Below are positions 19,284 to 28,239 of a DNA stretch of 64,000 nucleotides, piece by piece. The notes beneath the pieces were generated by a model. That model was not told where the DNA came from and ran no database searches. It saw nothing but the letters and a program-made list of their open reading frames with translations. The stretch's first letter is position 1, and each line of letters opens with the position of its first letter. Origin of the DNA: Thermoflexibacter ruber (lineage in GTDB: Bacteria; Bacteroidota; Bacteroidia; Cytophagales; Thermoflexibacteraceae); assembly GCF_900113045.1 (NCBI RefSeq), contig NZ_FONY01000022.1, forward strand, positions 1 to 64,000, given 5' to 3'. Both the position numbers and the translations under genes were made by a program.

Positions 19284-20453
19284 ATGGCAAAAATTATTTT
19301 ATCTCCTTTGAAAAATAGACGCATAGAAAATGGGCATCCTTGGATATATGACAACGAAGTAAGCGATATCCAAGGCGAGGTAAAGCAAGGAGAAATAGTA
19401 GAAGTCTATACGCACAAAAAAAAATTCATAGGGAAAGGCTATGCCAATCCGCTTTCTCATATCTTAGTTCGTCTATTGACTACTAATCCGAAAGAAGAAA
19501 TTAACAGGACCTTTTTCAAAAGAAGAATCCAAGAAGCCTACGCCTATAGACAGAAACTGGGCTATCAAGATACTTTTCGCCTTGTTTTTGGAGAAGCTGA
19601 TTTTTTACCTGCCTTAGTTATTGACAAATTCGGAGATTATTTCTCTCTCCAAACCTTAGCTTTTGGCATAGACCAATTTAAAAATGATATAGTGGAAATC
19701 TTAGAGGAAATATTTAATCCCAAAGGTATTTATGAACGCAACGACGTACCTGTCAGAGAGTTAGAAGGGCTAAGTCAAATGAGTGGATTCTTAGGGAAAG
19801 ATTTTGATACACAGGTTGTTATCAAAGAGAACAACTTTCGTGTCCTCATAGACATCGCTAACGGACAAAAAACAGGTTACTTTTTAGACCAGACAGCCAA
19901 TCGCGCTGCGATAGCTCCTTTCGTCAATCAAGCAACCGTATTGGATTGTTTTTCGCATACAGGTTCTTTTGCCATTCATGCCGCAGGATATGGGGCAAAA
20001 AAAGTTACTGCCGTTGATATTTCAGAAGTAGCCATTCGCACTGCCAAAGAAAATGCTAAACTTAACTCGCTGGACAACATAGACTTTGTAGTAGCCAATG
20101 CTTTTGACCTTTTAAAAGAATGGACAAAAGAAGGAAAGCAGTTTGATACAGTGATTCTTGACCCTCCCGCTTTTACCAAGACCAGAGGTAACATAGACAA
20201 TGCCCTGCGGGGATACAAAGAAATCAATTTGAGAGGTATGAAATTGGTCAAAAGGGGAGGCTTTTTGATTACTTGTTCTTGCTCTCACTTTATCAAACCC
20301 GATATTTTTAAGAAAGTAATTTATGATGCCGCCATAGATGCAGGTAAAACTATTAGGGAAGTTTTGTATAGACCGCAAGGGAATGACCACCCTATCTTGT
20401 GGAATGTAGAGGAAACGCTTTACTTGAAGTTTTATGTATTGCAGATTTTATAA
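19284..20453 (+). CDS. rlmI: Class I SAM-dependent rRNA methyltransferase (RlmI-like)
   Basis: 389 residues with the RlmI layout. An N-terminal PUA domain (ILSPLKNRRIENGHPWIYDNEV) precedes a central fold with LDQTANRA and a Rossmann methyltransferase domain: VLDCFSHTGSFAIHAA, VTAVDISEVAI and catalytic DPPAFTK near residue 294, then CSCSHF. In E. coli this family methylates C5 of 23S rRNA C1962. Whether the same base is targeted here is inferred from architecture. The stop is about 70 bp upstream of the tRNA-Thr promoter. Confidence 0.88.
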   Translation: MAKIILSPLKNRRIENGHPWIYDNEVSDIQGEVKQGEIVEVYTHKKKFIGKGYANPLSHILVRLLTTNPKEEINRTFFKRRIQEAYAYRQKLGYQDTFRLVFGEADFLPALVIDKFGDYFSLQTLAFGIDQFKNDIVEILEEIFNPKGIYERNDVPVRELEGLSQMSGFLGKDFDTQVVIKENNFRVLIDIANGQKTGYFLDQTANRAAIAPFVNQATVLDCFSHTGSFAIHAAGYGAKKVTAVDISEVAIRTAKENAKLNSLDNIDFVVANAFDLLKEWTKEGKQFDTVILDPPAFTKTRGNIDNALRGYKEINLRGMKLVKRGGFLITCSCSHFIKPDIFKKVIYDAAIDAGKTIREVLYRPQGNDHPILWNVEETLYLKFYVLQIL

Positions 20454-20523
20454 AATTTTGTCCTTGATTATCAATAAGTTTTTGTCTTTATAAATAAATC
20501 GTTAAATTTTTTTCTTCAAAGGC

Positions 20524-20555
20524 TTTGCAAATTCAAAAAACGTATCGTACCTTTG
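20524..20555 (+). promoter_or_regulatory. Promoter of tRNA-Thr
   Basis: TTTG (20524-20527), a 20-bp spacer and TACCTTTG (20548-20555) match the Bacteroidota -33/-7 consensus exactly. The tRNA begins 32 bp downstream. Confidence 0.75.
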
Positions 20556-20587
20556 CACCGCAATTCAGCAAAACATAGCGAATAAAA

Positions 20588-20660
<73 letters not shown>

Positions 20661-20667
20661 CAAATCT

Positions 20668-20708
20668 CAAAGAGTGATTGTAAATGAATAATTTGCAATC
20701 ACTCTTTG
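20668..20708. terminator. Hairpin terminator between tRNA-Thr and the MORN gene
   Basis: 18-bp arms 20668-20685 and 20691-20708 match at 17 positions around a 5-nt loop. It starts 8 bp after the tRNA and ends 4 bp before the convergent MORN gene stop. It is well placed to stop both transcripts, although neither strand has a long U-run. Confidence 0.65.
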
Positions 20709-20711
20709 CAT

Positions 20712-22277
20712 TTATCTACTAAAAGTAAAAGAATTTTTCAATTCGCCCAATTCCCAATTTCCTGAAATCTTCTTACCATTTGCCTTGTAGAGCGTACCTT
20801 CTCCCGCACGCAAGTCGTGCAGCCAATGCCCTATATACTTATCTCCGTTGGCATAAACCATCGTGCCTTTGCCTTCTCTTTGGTTGTTTTTCCATTCGCC
20901 ATCATAGTAACTTCCATCAGTCCAAGTATATTTTCCTTTGCCTTCTCGCTTATTTTCCTTGAAATCACCAAAATAGTTGCCTCCACTAAAATATTGCATT
21001 TCTCCCTTGCCATCAAACATTCCTCTGGAAAAATTGCCTTTATAAATATTACTCAAATGATTTAACTCCCCGTAGCCATTTTTACAATCTCCTTTTTTGC
21101 AATCCAAGTAGCTTTTCTGGCAAATAAATTGGAAGGTACTTATATTTGCCTTAAAATCTACAGAAGTAAGCATAGTTTTGGTATTAAAGCGGACATAAAT
21201 TGTATAGTCGCCTTCTTGGTAAAGGAAGATATTTCCTGTTTCTGACTTCACAATTTCTTTTGGTGTACCAAGTGCATACCTAATGTATTTCTCATCGCTA
21301 AACGCAGGGATACTCTTGGGCAAACTACTCGAGAAGTCCTGTAAACCAGAGTTTTTCAAACTAATTTTATATAAATATCCGTATTCGTCAAAACTCAAAG
21401 TTAGCTTTCCATTATTAAAAACATAATTAGTCAAATCTCGCTCTAAGCGAACTTCTTTGAAGCCGTTACCATAGCTTTCTGTAAGCAATTTGATGGAGCT
21501 ACTTGTTTTATGCTTACCCAAAAGGGTATAAAGCAGCTGCTCCTTATTTTTAATTTCTCCTTTGAATACATCTCTTTCCCAAAGCCCATTTTTTACTGTA
21601 CCATTTTTATAGGTCATTTTGCCTTCTCCATTGCATTGATTAGCAAGCCATTCCCCTTCATAGACATCACCATTGGCGTAATAGCATATTCCCTTGCCCT
21701 GTCTTACGCCATTTTTCCAATTTCCCTCGTACCGCTCCCCTGTACGGCTTACAAATATGCCGTATCCATTTTGGCAATCCCCAGAAATACAAGTTCTTCG
21801 CTTGATAATGATTTTAGAAATCTGCTTTTCATCTGTATAAATCAGCAAGGAAATCTCCTCGATATTGAATTGGAGGTACTCATTGGTGAAATAGCTTGCC
21901 TTACCCAGTCTTGATACTACTTGGCGGCGATTCAACCCAAAAGAAAGTTGGAGAGGCAACAAGCCTTGATAAGTTTGGAAAAGTTCGCCTTTTTGAGTAG
22001 TTTTTCCACTATACAATTCTATGGTTTCCAATTGCTTGCCTGCATAAAACTCTAACTTGATTCCTTTTTGCGGATATACATACAAGTTTGTCCCACTTAG
22101 CATCTCCGACCTCTGCCCCAATTCTTTGAGCAGTTCTTGCACCTCGCTATCTTGTAACTTTTTTCCTAAGAGATGAACCAATTTATGACTAATTAACTGC
22201 TGATATTGCACCTCCTGAGCAAACAAATAGGTAGAGAAAATAAATAGAATGATAGAAGATAAAAACGATATTTTCAT
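20712..22277 (-). CDS. MORN-repeat secreted protein
   Basis: I place the start at 22277 (521 residues), not at the in-frame ATG at 22313. The downstream start gives a clean signal peptide (MKISFLSSIILFIFSTYLFAQ), and a -7-like box (TATATTTG, minus strand 22301-22308) lies between the two. Two blocks of MORN repeats are visible. The first has GERYEGNWKNGVRQGKG, GDVYEGEW and GEGKMTYKNG. The second, C-terminal, has GNYFGDF, GSYYDGEWKNNQREGKG and GDKYIGHW. Each block is preceded by a CxxGDCxNGYG-like turn (CISGDCQNGYG, CKKGDCKNGYG), suggesting an internal duplication. MORN repeats bind lipids or proteins; the role here is unknown. Confidence 0.82.
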   Translation of the reverse strand: MKISFLSSIILFIFSTYLFAQEVQYQQLISHKLVHLLGKKLQDSEVQELLKELGQRSEMLSGTNLYVYPQKGIKLEFYAGKQLETIELYSGKTTQKGELFQTYQGLLPLQLSFGLNRRQVVSRLGKASYFTNEYLQFNIEEISLLIYTDEKQISKIIIKRRTCISGDCQNGYGIFVSRTGERYEGNWKNGVRQGKGICYYANGDVYEGEWLANQCNGEGKMTYKNGTVKNGLWERDVFKGEIKNKEQLLYTLLGKHKTSSSIKLLTESYGNGFKEVRLERDLTNYVFNNGKLTLSFDEYGYLYKISLKNSGLQDFSSSLPKSIPAFSDEKYIRYALGTPKEIVKSETGNIFLYQEGDYTIYVRFNTKTMLTSVDFKANISTFQFICQKSYLDCKKGDCKNGYGELNHLSNIYKGNFSRGMFDGKGEMQYFSGGNYFGDFKENKREGKGKYTWTDGSYYDGEWKNNQREGKGTMVYANGDKYIGHWLHDLRAGEGTLYKANGKKISGNWELGELKNSFTFSR

Positions 22278-22300
22278 TAAAAGTGGATTATGAGTTCTAC

Positions 22301-22308
22301 CAAATATA
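22301..22308 (-). promoter_or_regulatory. -7 box deciding the MORN gene start
   Basis: TATATTTG on the minus strand, 23 bp upstream of the ATG at 22277. A matching -33 TTG at the right distance is not obvious. It lies inside the longer ORF, so it supports the shorter coding sequence. Confidence 0.35.
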
Positions 22309-22351
22309 CGCAAAATCTGCTAAAAAGGTATTACTAAAATCTGATAAATAC

Positions 22352-22381
22352 TTGTGAAGGTTTGAATTTGTGATACTTTTG
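22352..22381 (+). promoter_or_regulatory. Promoter for the polyprenyl synthetase gene
   Basis: TTG (22352-22354), 19-bp spacer and TACTTTTG (22374-22381), followed 20 bp later by the ATG at 22402. Confidence 0.6.
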
Positions 22382-22401
22382 CATAAAAAACAAAATATTC
22401 C

Positions 22402-23376
22402 ATGTTTGATACCCAACAAGCACTGCAAAGCATTGAAAAAGAGATACAAAACATTGCACTCGGTACACACCCCACAGAGCTTTACGAGCCAATTCGCTAC
22501 ATCATGGACTTAGGCGGTAAGCGGATTAGACCTATTTTGGTCTTGATAGGCAATTATCTGTTTACTGATGACTGGCAAAAAAATACTAAACCTGCGCTTG
22601 CCGTAGAAATCTTCCATAATTTTACCCTGTTACATGACGACATTATGGACAATGCGCCTATTCGCAGAGGCAAACCTACTGTACATGAAAAATGGAATAG
22701 CAATATTGCCTTGCTCTCTGGCGATGTGATGCTGGTCAAAGCCTACCAACAACTTGATTTTGTAGAGGAAAAATACTTTCATACAATTCTTAGAAAATTT
22801 CATCAATGCGCCATAGAGGTTTGCGAAGGACAGCAGTTAGACATGAATTTTGAGAAAGTCGAGAAAATCAGCCAAGGAGAATACATTAATATGATTCGCT
22901 TGAAAACAGCTGTTTTGCTTGGGTTTAGCTTAGAATTTGGAGCAGTCATAGGGGGAGCAGACCCAGAAAATGCCCAGCAACTCTACGACTTTGGGGTAAA
23001 TATCGGCATTGGCTTCCAACTCAAAGACGACTTATTAGATGTTTACAGCGACCAAGCCAAGTTTGGCAAGCAAGTAGGGGGCGACATCATTGCCAACAAA
23101 AAGACCTTTCTGCTCATCAAAGCCTTAGAAAAAGCTACAGGAGAAACTCAAGACCAGCTTCAATCTTGGCTTACAAAAGTAGATTTTGACAAAGAAGAAA
23201 AAGTAAAAGCCATAATTGAGATTTATAATTCATTGAATATCAAGCAAGAAACAGAAAGTAAGATGAATGAATACTTTTACAAAGCATTTCAAAGTTTGGA
23301 TAGCATACCTATAAAAAAAGAAAAAAAAGAAGCACTGATTTCCTTTACCAATGATTTGATAAACAGAGAAAAATAA
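22402..23376 (+). CDS. Polyprenyl (farnesyl/geranylgeranyl-type) diphosphate synthase
   Basis: 324 residues of the trans-isoprenyl diphosphate synthase family, which condenses IPP with allylic diphosphates. Visible motifs are GGKRIRPIL, the first Asp-rich motif LLHDDIMD near residue 75 followed by RRGKPTVHE, and the second Asp-rich motif QLKDDLLDVYSD near residue 210. The gene has its own promoter and is followed after one base by a VOC gene, so the two are translationally close. Chain length (C15, C20 or longer) cannot be set from sequence by eye. Confidence 0.93.
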   Translation: MFDTQQALQSIEKEIQNIALGTHPTELYEPIRYIMDLGGKRIRPILVLIGNYLFTDDWQKNTKPALAVEIFHNFTLLHDDIMDNAPIRRGKPTVHEKWNSNIALLSGDVMLVKAYQQLDFVEEKYFHTILRKFHQCAIEVCEGQQLDMNFEKVEKISQGEYINMIRLKTAVLLGFSLEFGAVIGGADPENAQQLYDFGVNIGIGFQLKDDLLDVYSDQAKFGKQVGGDIIANKKTFLLIKALEKATGETQDQLQSWLTKVDFDKEEKVKAIIEIYNSLNIKQETESKMNEYFYKAFQSLDSIPIKKEKKEALISFTNDLINREK

Positions 23377-23377
23377 G

Positions 23378-23770
23378 ATGAAACAAAAGTTAGCCTACAT
23401 TTCCTTAGTAGTTCAGGACTATGACGAGGCAATTCAATTCTATACAGAAATACTTGGTTTCGACTTGATAGAAGACACGCCGCTTTCTCAAACCAAGAGG
23501 TGGGTGTTAGTAAAGCCACGAGGTTCGGAGTGTGGTTTGTTGCTTGCTAAAGCCTCTAATGACTTGCAAAAAAGCAGGATAGGCAACCAAACGGGGGGCA
23601 GAGTTTTTCTGTTTTTGCATACAGACGATTTTTGGAGAGATTACCACAATTTGATAAGCAAACAAGTCAAATTTATTAGAGAGCCAAGCAAAGAAGTGTA
23701 CGGAACAGTAGCTGTATTTGAAGATTTGTACGGTAATTTGTGGGATTTGATAGAGCCTGCTGCTGTTTAA
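23378..23770 (+). CDS. VOC-family (glyoxalase/bleomycin resistance fold) protein
   Basis: 130 residues with the double beta-alpha-beta-beta-beta layout: KLAYISLVVQDYDEAIQFYTEILGFDLIED at the start and GTVAVFEDLYGNLWDLIEP at the end. Possible metal ligands are few (the usual first-strand His is replaced, ISLVV), so it may not be a classical metalloenzyme. It begins one base after the prenyl synthase stop and probably shares its mRNA. The substrate is unknown. Confidence 0.85.
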   Translation: MKQKLAYISLVVQDYDEAIQFYTEILGFDLIEDTPLSQTKRWVLVKPRGSECGLLLAKASNDLQKSRIGNQTGGRVFLFLHTDDFWRDYHNLISKQVKFIREPSKEVYGTVAVFEDLYGNLWDLIEPAAV

Positions 23771-23800
23771 GCCTATAAGATTTTGTAAAACTTATAGGCT
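23770..23800. terminator. Bidirectional hairpin between convergent genes
   Basis: AGCCTATAAG (23770-23779) and CTTATAGGCT (23791-23800) are perfectly complementary, with TTTT/AAAA inside the loop. It sits in the 48-bp gap between the convergent VOC and beta-barrel genes. Confidence 0.6.
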
Positions 23801-23818
23801 ATGGAATTAATGGTTGAT

Positions 23819-24379
23819 TTAAAAAGCAATACCTAAGGTAACACCAAAACGGAAGCCAAAAGAGCCAAAACCTGTCAAAGTGAAGTCATCTTCTGTTGTG
23901 CCGCTTGTGCTTGCTTTAAAACTCCTTGAATTTACTCTGGGGCCGCCAAAAACATCTAAGGAAATGATGTTAGAGAATATCCACTGCCCGCCTATCAGCA
24001 GTCCACCTCCAAAAGTGCTTAAAGTCGCCTCATCTCTGGAACTATTGGTAGAAAGGTTCAAACTTTCATAACGCACAAATGGAGCAACAAAAAATCCTTG
24101 TGGGGCTTCTTTGCTTTGGGAAAGATAAAATCGATACTCAGGCGTAATACCGAAACCTCTCAGTTTGGTGTCATCAACGGAATAGCCCGTATAAAAAACG
24201 CCTAACTGTAAGCTACTTTTTTGGGTAATAGCTCTCTCGTAAAAAAATGAACCTGTGCGTACTATGGGGCTTATAACATTCACTTTAAAGATGTTTTTCT
24301 TTCCGTCTTGTGCAAAAGAGGAACTACCCAATGAAAAAATAGCAATTAGCAGAGCAAATAAAATTTTAACTTTCTTCAT
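23819..24379 (-). CDS. Outer membrane beta-barrel protein, hypothetical
   Basis: 186 residues: a signal peptide (LFALLIAIFSLGSSSFAQ) and then alternating strands. Typical barrel features are KVNVISPIVRTGSFFYERAI, YRFYLSQSKEAPQGFFVAPFVRYES and a C-terminal FGFRFGVTLGIAF that ends in Phe, as expected for Bam recognition. It looks like the small DUF3575/'outer membrane beta-barrel' proteins of Bacteroidota. No ligand or partner is suggested by context. Confidence 0.78.
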   Translation of the reverse strand: MKKVKILFALLIAIFSLGSSSFAQDGKKNIFKVNVISPIVRTGSFFYERAITQKSSLQLGVFYTGYSVDDTKLRGFGITPEYRFYLSQSKEAPQGFFVAPFVRYESLNLSTNSSRDEATLSTFGGGLLIGGQWIFSNIISLDVFGGPRVNSRSFKASTSGTTEDDFTLTGFGSFGFRFGVTLGIAF

Positions 24380-24512
24380 TTTAGTTTAGGTTTAGGTTAG
24401 CAATGAAAAATAGATTAATAGGCTTTTTAACGTAAAGCATATAATAAGGTTTGTGTAATGTTTGTAAAATATATACCAACTCAAAATTAGCTTTGAGGTT
24501 TGATTTAGTAAA

Positions 24513-24543
24513 AAGTCCCTTTCTCAGCAAGAAAAAGGGACTT
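24513..24543 (-). terminator. Rho-independent terminator after the TSUP gene
   Basis: On the minus strand AAGTCCCTTT pairs with AAAGGGACTT (24534-24543 with 24513-24522) and is followed by TTTTTA. It lies 33 bp beyond the TSUP stop. Confidence 0.75.
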
Positions 24544-24575
24544 AGGTTGAGAAAAACCATTTTGTTTTGAGTATA

Positions 24576-25295
24576 TCAGGAAAATAAAGGCTTCAAAATC
24601 ATACTCAGTGCCACCAAACCTAAAATGATATTATTCAGTTTATCATATTGATTATCAGGAATTTTTGCTATGAGTGTTCGCCCAAACCAAGTGCCTAAGA
24701 TAGTGGCAAGGGCTAAATATATAAGCAAGCTACTATACTGAGCAAAATCAAAGTCTATCACCGAAGCAAACATCAACATCTTGGCTACTTGGGCAATGGC
24801 TTGGCAGACTGACTTGGTGGAAACCATTTCTTCTTTTGTAATGCCATTGACTACAAAAAAGGCAGAAACCAAAGGACCTGTTACGGCTACTATCATTCCC
24901 AAAAAACTCGATAAAAACCCCAACAAGACAATCATGCCCTTGCTAAGGGCTTTTCCATTTTTCTTAGGCAAAAAAAGAGTAAATAAGACAAAAATACCTA
25001 CTAATACTTCCAATATTTCTGCATTGAAGTATAGGAAACAAAGACTACCTAAGTACGCTCCCAAGAGTGAGAGCATAGCAAAATAACCTACTATTTCCCA
25101 GCGAATAGTATCCCAAAAAGCAAGCAGTCGGGTAGTGTTGCTCATGAGTTGGGTAAGGCTGTGCAAAGGAATCGCCTCCTTTGCACTGAGTACCCAAGTA
25201 ACCATCGCAAAGAAAATAGAGCCGCCCGCCAAACCAAACATCGCTGTTATGACGGCACTGAGCAGAGCGGCAAAAATTACAATACCTGCTGCCAT
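24576..25295 (-). CDS. TSUP-family (TauE/SafE) membrane permease
   Basis: 239 residues and about seven to eight hydrophobic helices, with the repeated TSUP half-structure. The first half has ITAMFGLAGGSIFFAMVTWVL and PLHSLTQLMSNTTRL; the second has LGFLSSFLGMIVAVTGPLVSAFFV and MVSTKSVCQAIAQ. Family members move sulfite, sulfoacetate or other anions across the inner membrane. The start overlaps the end of the DUF2252 gene by 19 bp, so the two are translationally coupled. A Rho-independent terminator follows. Confidence 0.85.
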   Translation of the reverse strand: MAAGIVIFAALLSAVITAMFGLAGGSIFFAMVTWVLSAKEAIPLHSLTQLMSNTTRLLAFWDTIRWEIVGYFAMLSLLGAYLGSLCFLYFNAEILEVLVGIFVLFTLFLPKKNGKALSKGMIVLLGFLSSFLGMIVAVTGPLVSAFFVVNGITKEEMVSTKSVCQAIAQVAKMLMFASVIDFDFAQYSSLLIYLALATILGTWFGRTLIAKIPDNQYDKLNNIILGLVALSMILKPLFS

Positions 25296-26467
25296 TTTTC
25301 TTTGACAAGGGAATGGGCTTCTATGATTTCTGCGTTGAGTTGATGCCCTATCTGCACCAATTTTTCATAGTTATTTTCCAAATGCCTTACTAAATCTTTG
25401 GGCTTAGACTTGTAAAGCGTTCTGCGATGCGCCCTACCTAATTGGGTACCTACAGAATAAACCATATCGAGTTGTTCTAACTCATCGAGGTTTTCTTTTA
25501 TTTTCGCTCCTTTGGACGGAATTTCCCTGCCCCAGTATTGCTGTCCTTTGTAAGTTGTATAGCCCATTCGAAGTTCTATGTTGGGGGCATATACCTGCGA
25601 GGCTTTTATCATTCTTAGTCCATGATGCTTAAAAGGATTGAAATAAAAAGCGTTGTCAGGGTCTTGGTAAACTGTTTTTAAGTCTAAAAAAATACTGTCA
25701 GTGTACTCTGATAACTTTTTTGGAGAAAGCACTACCAAGTAGCGTTTGTTGCCAAATGTTCCTTCGCTGATGCCAGCTTCGCTAATCTGAAAATCTTTAA
25801 GCAGCTTAGTTTCTTTGCGGCTTTTCAGATACCCCATCAAGATGGCTCTCATATTTTTATCTTTGACATCTATGGGATTCTTGCGCATCTTCTTTGCCCA
25901 CTTAATATTTGCTTCCAAATATTCGTTAGTGCTTGCAAACCAAACTTTTTTGTCTGCCTTATCGCTGGCAATACTAATTTTTTTAAAGTATAAGTTAGGA
26001 TTGTAAAAACTACGGAAGTAGCCTTCTAAAAAATACTCCAACACAAAGTTGGGTAGGAAATAATCGCTACTTTCTGCCTTTGGGGAAAGCAGGTTTTTAT
26101 CAGCCTGCTCCTCGCTTTTCCTCTCTTTTTTGATTGCGACTGAGGAGAGAAAGCGCACTATGTCCCAAGCATAGACTCCTATGCGAGCACGGTCAAAATC
26201 GGTCATTGCTCCGCCGTTTTCAGTAATGAGATAATTCTCGACGTGAGGGTTGCCATGCAAAAATACACGAGGCATTCCCTTATGCTCAATAAGTTCCATG
26301 AAGCGGGCTTGCATAGCCATAGACATGCTGCGGAAAAAGAAAAATGTCCCTCGCTTCTCGTCTAAAAAATCCTTATTGATATTTAGTTTTTCAGTAAATT
26401 GATGATTTTCCAAGGTAAATGTACTTTGTAAAAAGCTACTTTTTAAAATCTGTCCAATGTGTTCCAA
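25277..26467 (-). CDS. DUF2252-family protein
   Basis: 396 residues. The kinase-like segments of DUF2252 are recognisable: FFFFRSMSMAMQARF, FLHGNPHVENYLITENG, MTDFDRARIGVYAWDIVRFLSSVAI, and later AHRRTLYK. The family has a protein-kinase-like or aminoglycoside-phosphotransferase-like fold with HGNxHxEN in place of the catalytic loop; its activity is unknown. It is the first gene of an overlapping pair with the TSUP permease. A 263-bp upstream gap shows no clear promoter. Confidence 0.8.
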   Translation of the reverse strand: MEHIGQILKSSFLQSTFTLENHQFTEKLNINKDFLDEKRGTFFFFRSMSMAMQARFMELIEHKGMPRVFLHGNPHVENYLITENGGAMTDFDRARIGVYAWDIVRFLSSVAIKKERKSEEQADKNLLSPKAESSDYFLPNFVLEYFLEGYFRSFYNPNLYFKKISIASDKADKKVWFASTNEYLEANIKWAKKMRKNPIDVKDKNMRAILMGYLKSRKETKLLKDFQISEAGISEGTFGNKRYLVVLSPKKLSEYTDSIFLDLKTVYQDPDNAFYFNPFKHHGLRMIKASQVYAPNIELRMGYTTYKGQQYWGREIPSKGAKIKENLDELEQLDMVYSVGTQLGRAHRRTLYKSKPKDLVRHLENNYEKLVQIGHQLNAEIIEAHSLVKEKWQQVL

Positions 26468-26730
26468 CTTGCATAAAAAATTTAAAATGGTTTGAAAATA
26501 ATAATTACTTAACTTGATTACGTAACATTAAGTTCACAAAATTACTAATAAAATTAACAATAAATTAATATTTAGTTCATATTAACAGATTTTGACTTTT
26601 TGCGTTTATAAACTCATGTAATAAAACCTTCAAATAATTGCTACAAATTTGGCTTATATAAGAACAGAGAATTAAATTTTTATCTAATTTTGGAACTCTT
26701 TAATTGCTTAACCCAAATCAATGAATACGC

Positions 26731-28239
26731 ATGGAATGGTTGAACGCCTTGTTAGCTTGGTTGATGAAACGCAGATTTAGTCAGATAGAACGCTTTATGG
26801 ACTACCCTCATGATGTTCAGCATGAACTTTTTAAGTATCTGATTTCTAATGCAAAAAATACAGAGTGGGGAAGAAAATACGCCTACAAAGACCTGCAAAA
26901 TGTGACTCAGTTTAAGGAGAGGGTACCTGTTTCTTCTTATGAGCAGTTATATCCTTACATAGAACGCATGATGAAAGGCGAGCAGAACGTACTTTGGTCG
27001 TCTGAAATTAAGTGCTTTTCCAAGTCCTCTGGAACGACCAATGCCCGAAGTAAGTTTATTCCTGTTTCTGACGAAGCCTTAGAAGAATGTCATTACAAAG
27101 GAGGCAAAGATATGCTTTGCTTGTACGTGAATAACTATCCAGAAACTAAAATTTTTCAAGGCAAAATGCTGGGTATTGGAGGAAGCTACCAGCAAAATCA
27201 CCTCAACCCTAACACCTACTACGGCGATGTTTCTGCATTGATTATGAAAAACTTACCTATTTGGGCAGAGTTCCTCCGAACCCCAAGTTTAGAAATAGCC
27301 CTTATGAGTAAGTGGGAAGAGAAGATAGAAAAAATCGCTCAAACTACTATCAAAGAAAACGTAACGGCACTCTCAGGCGTGCCTACTTGGACGATAGTAA
27401 TTTTACAACGTATTTTGCAAATCACTGGAAAGTCCAATATTTGTGAAGTTTGGGAAAACATAGAAGCCTTTTTTCATGGAGCTGTGGCTTTCGCTCCTTA
27501 CAAATCGTTGTTCAGAAGTCTGATACCTTCTGAAACCATGAATTATATGGAAACTTATAATGCCTCAGAAGGTTTTTTTGGAATTCAAGACCAAAAAAAT
27601 TCAGAAGAACTATTACTCATGCTCGACTATGGAGTATATTATGAGTTTGTTCCTATGGAGCATTTTGAAGAGGAGAATCCTAAAACGCTGAGCTTAGATG
27701 AGGTAGAAATAGGAAAAAATTATGCCTTAGTTATCTCAACCAATTCAGGACTTTGGCGATACAAAATAGGTGATACAGTCCGTTTTACTTCTTTATCTCC
27801 TTATAGAATCAAAATCACAGGACGCACCAAACACTTCATCAATGCTTTCGGCGAAGAATTGGTCATTGAAAATGCAGATACAGCCATAGAAAAAGCCTGT
27901 AGGCATACAGGGGCTATGGTCAATGACTATACTGCTGCACCGATTTACTTAGAAATCGGCAACAAAGGAGGGCATGAGTGGATTATAGAGTTTGAGAAAG
28001 AGCCTGATAGCTTGGAGAAATTTGTCTATATTTTAGATGAAACTTTGCGACAGGTCAATTCTGACTATGATGCCAAGAGATACATGGATATAGCCTTAGT
28101 TATGCCCAAAGTCCACCAAGTTCCCAGAGGTACTTTCTATGAGTGGATGCGAAAAAGAGGGAAGTTGGGTGGACAAAACAAAGTACCAAGACTTTCCAAT
28201 TCAAGAACTTACGTGGAAGATATACTTGTAGGAATTTGA
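26731..28239 (+). CDS. GH3 auxin-responsive promoter family protein (acyl-adenylating)
   Basis: 502 residues of the GH3 branch of the ANL adenylating superfamily. Motifs: SKSSGTTNARSKFIPVS (phosphate-binding loop) near residue 90, YNASEGFFGIQD (adenine site) near 275, and KITGRTKHFINAFGEEL near 365. In plants GH3 enzymes conjugate amino acids to jasmonate or auxin via acyl-AMP. Bacterial members are common in Bacteroidota, but substrates are unknown. The last 31 bp overlap the convergent leucine-rich gene. TAATTTTG at 26685-26692 could be a -7 box, but no -33 box fits. Confidence 0.88.
   Translation: MEWLNALLAWLMKRRFSQIERFMDYPHDVQHELFKYLISNAKNTEWGRKYAYKDLQNVTQFKERVPVSSYEQLYPYIERMMKGEQNVLWSSEIKCFSKSSGTTNARSKFIPVSDEALEECHYKGGKDMLCLYVNNYPETKIFQGKMLGIGGSYQQNHLNPNTYYGDVSALIMKNLPIWAEFLRTPSLEIALMSKWEEKIEKIAQTTIKENVTALSGVPTWTIVILQRILQITGKSNICEVWENIEAFFHGAVAFAPYKSLFRSLIPSETMNYMETYNASEGFFGIQDQKNSEELLLMLDYGVYYEFVPMEHFEEENPKTLSLDEVEIGKNYALVISTNSGLWRYKIGDTVRFTSLSPYRIKITGRTKHFINAFGEELVIENADTAIEKACRHTGAMVNDYTAAPIYLEIGNKGGHEWIIEFEKEPDSLEKFVYILDETLRQVNSDYDAKRYMDIALVMPKVHQVPRGTFYEWMRKRGKLGGQNKVPRLSNSRTYVEDILVGI

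Noticed and set aside
26685-26692. Promoter of the GH3 gene
   Set aside because: TAATTTTG fits a -7 box, but no TTG lies at the correct distance, so it is mentioned only as a possibility.
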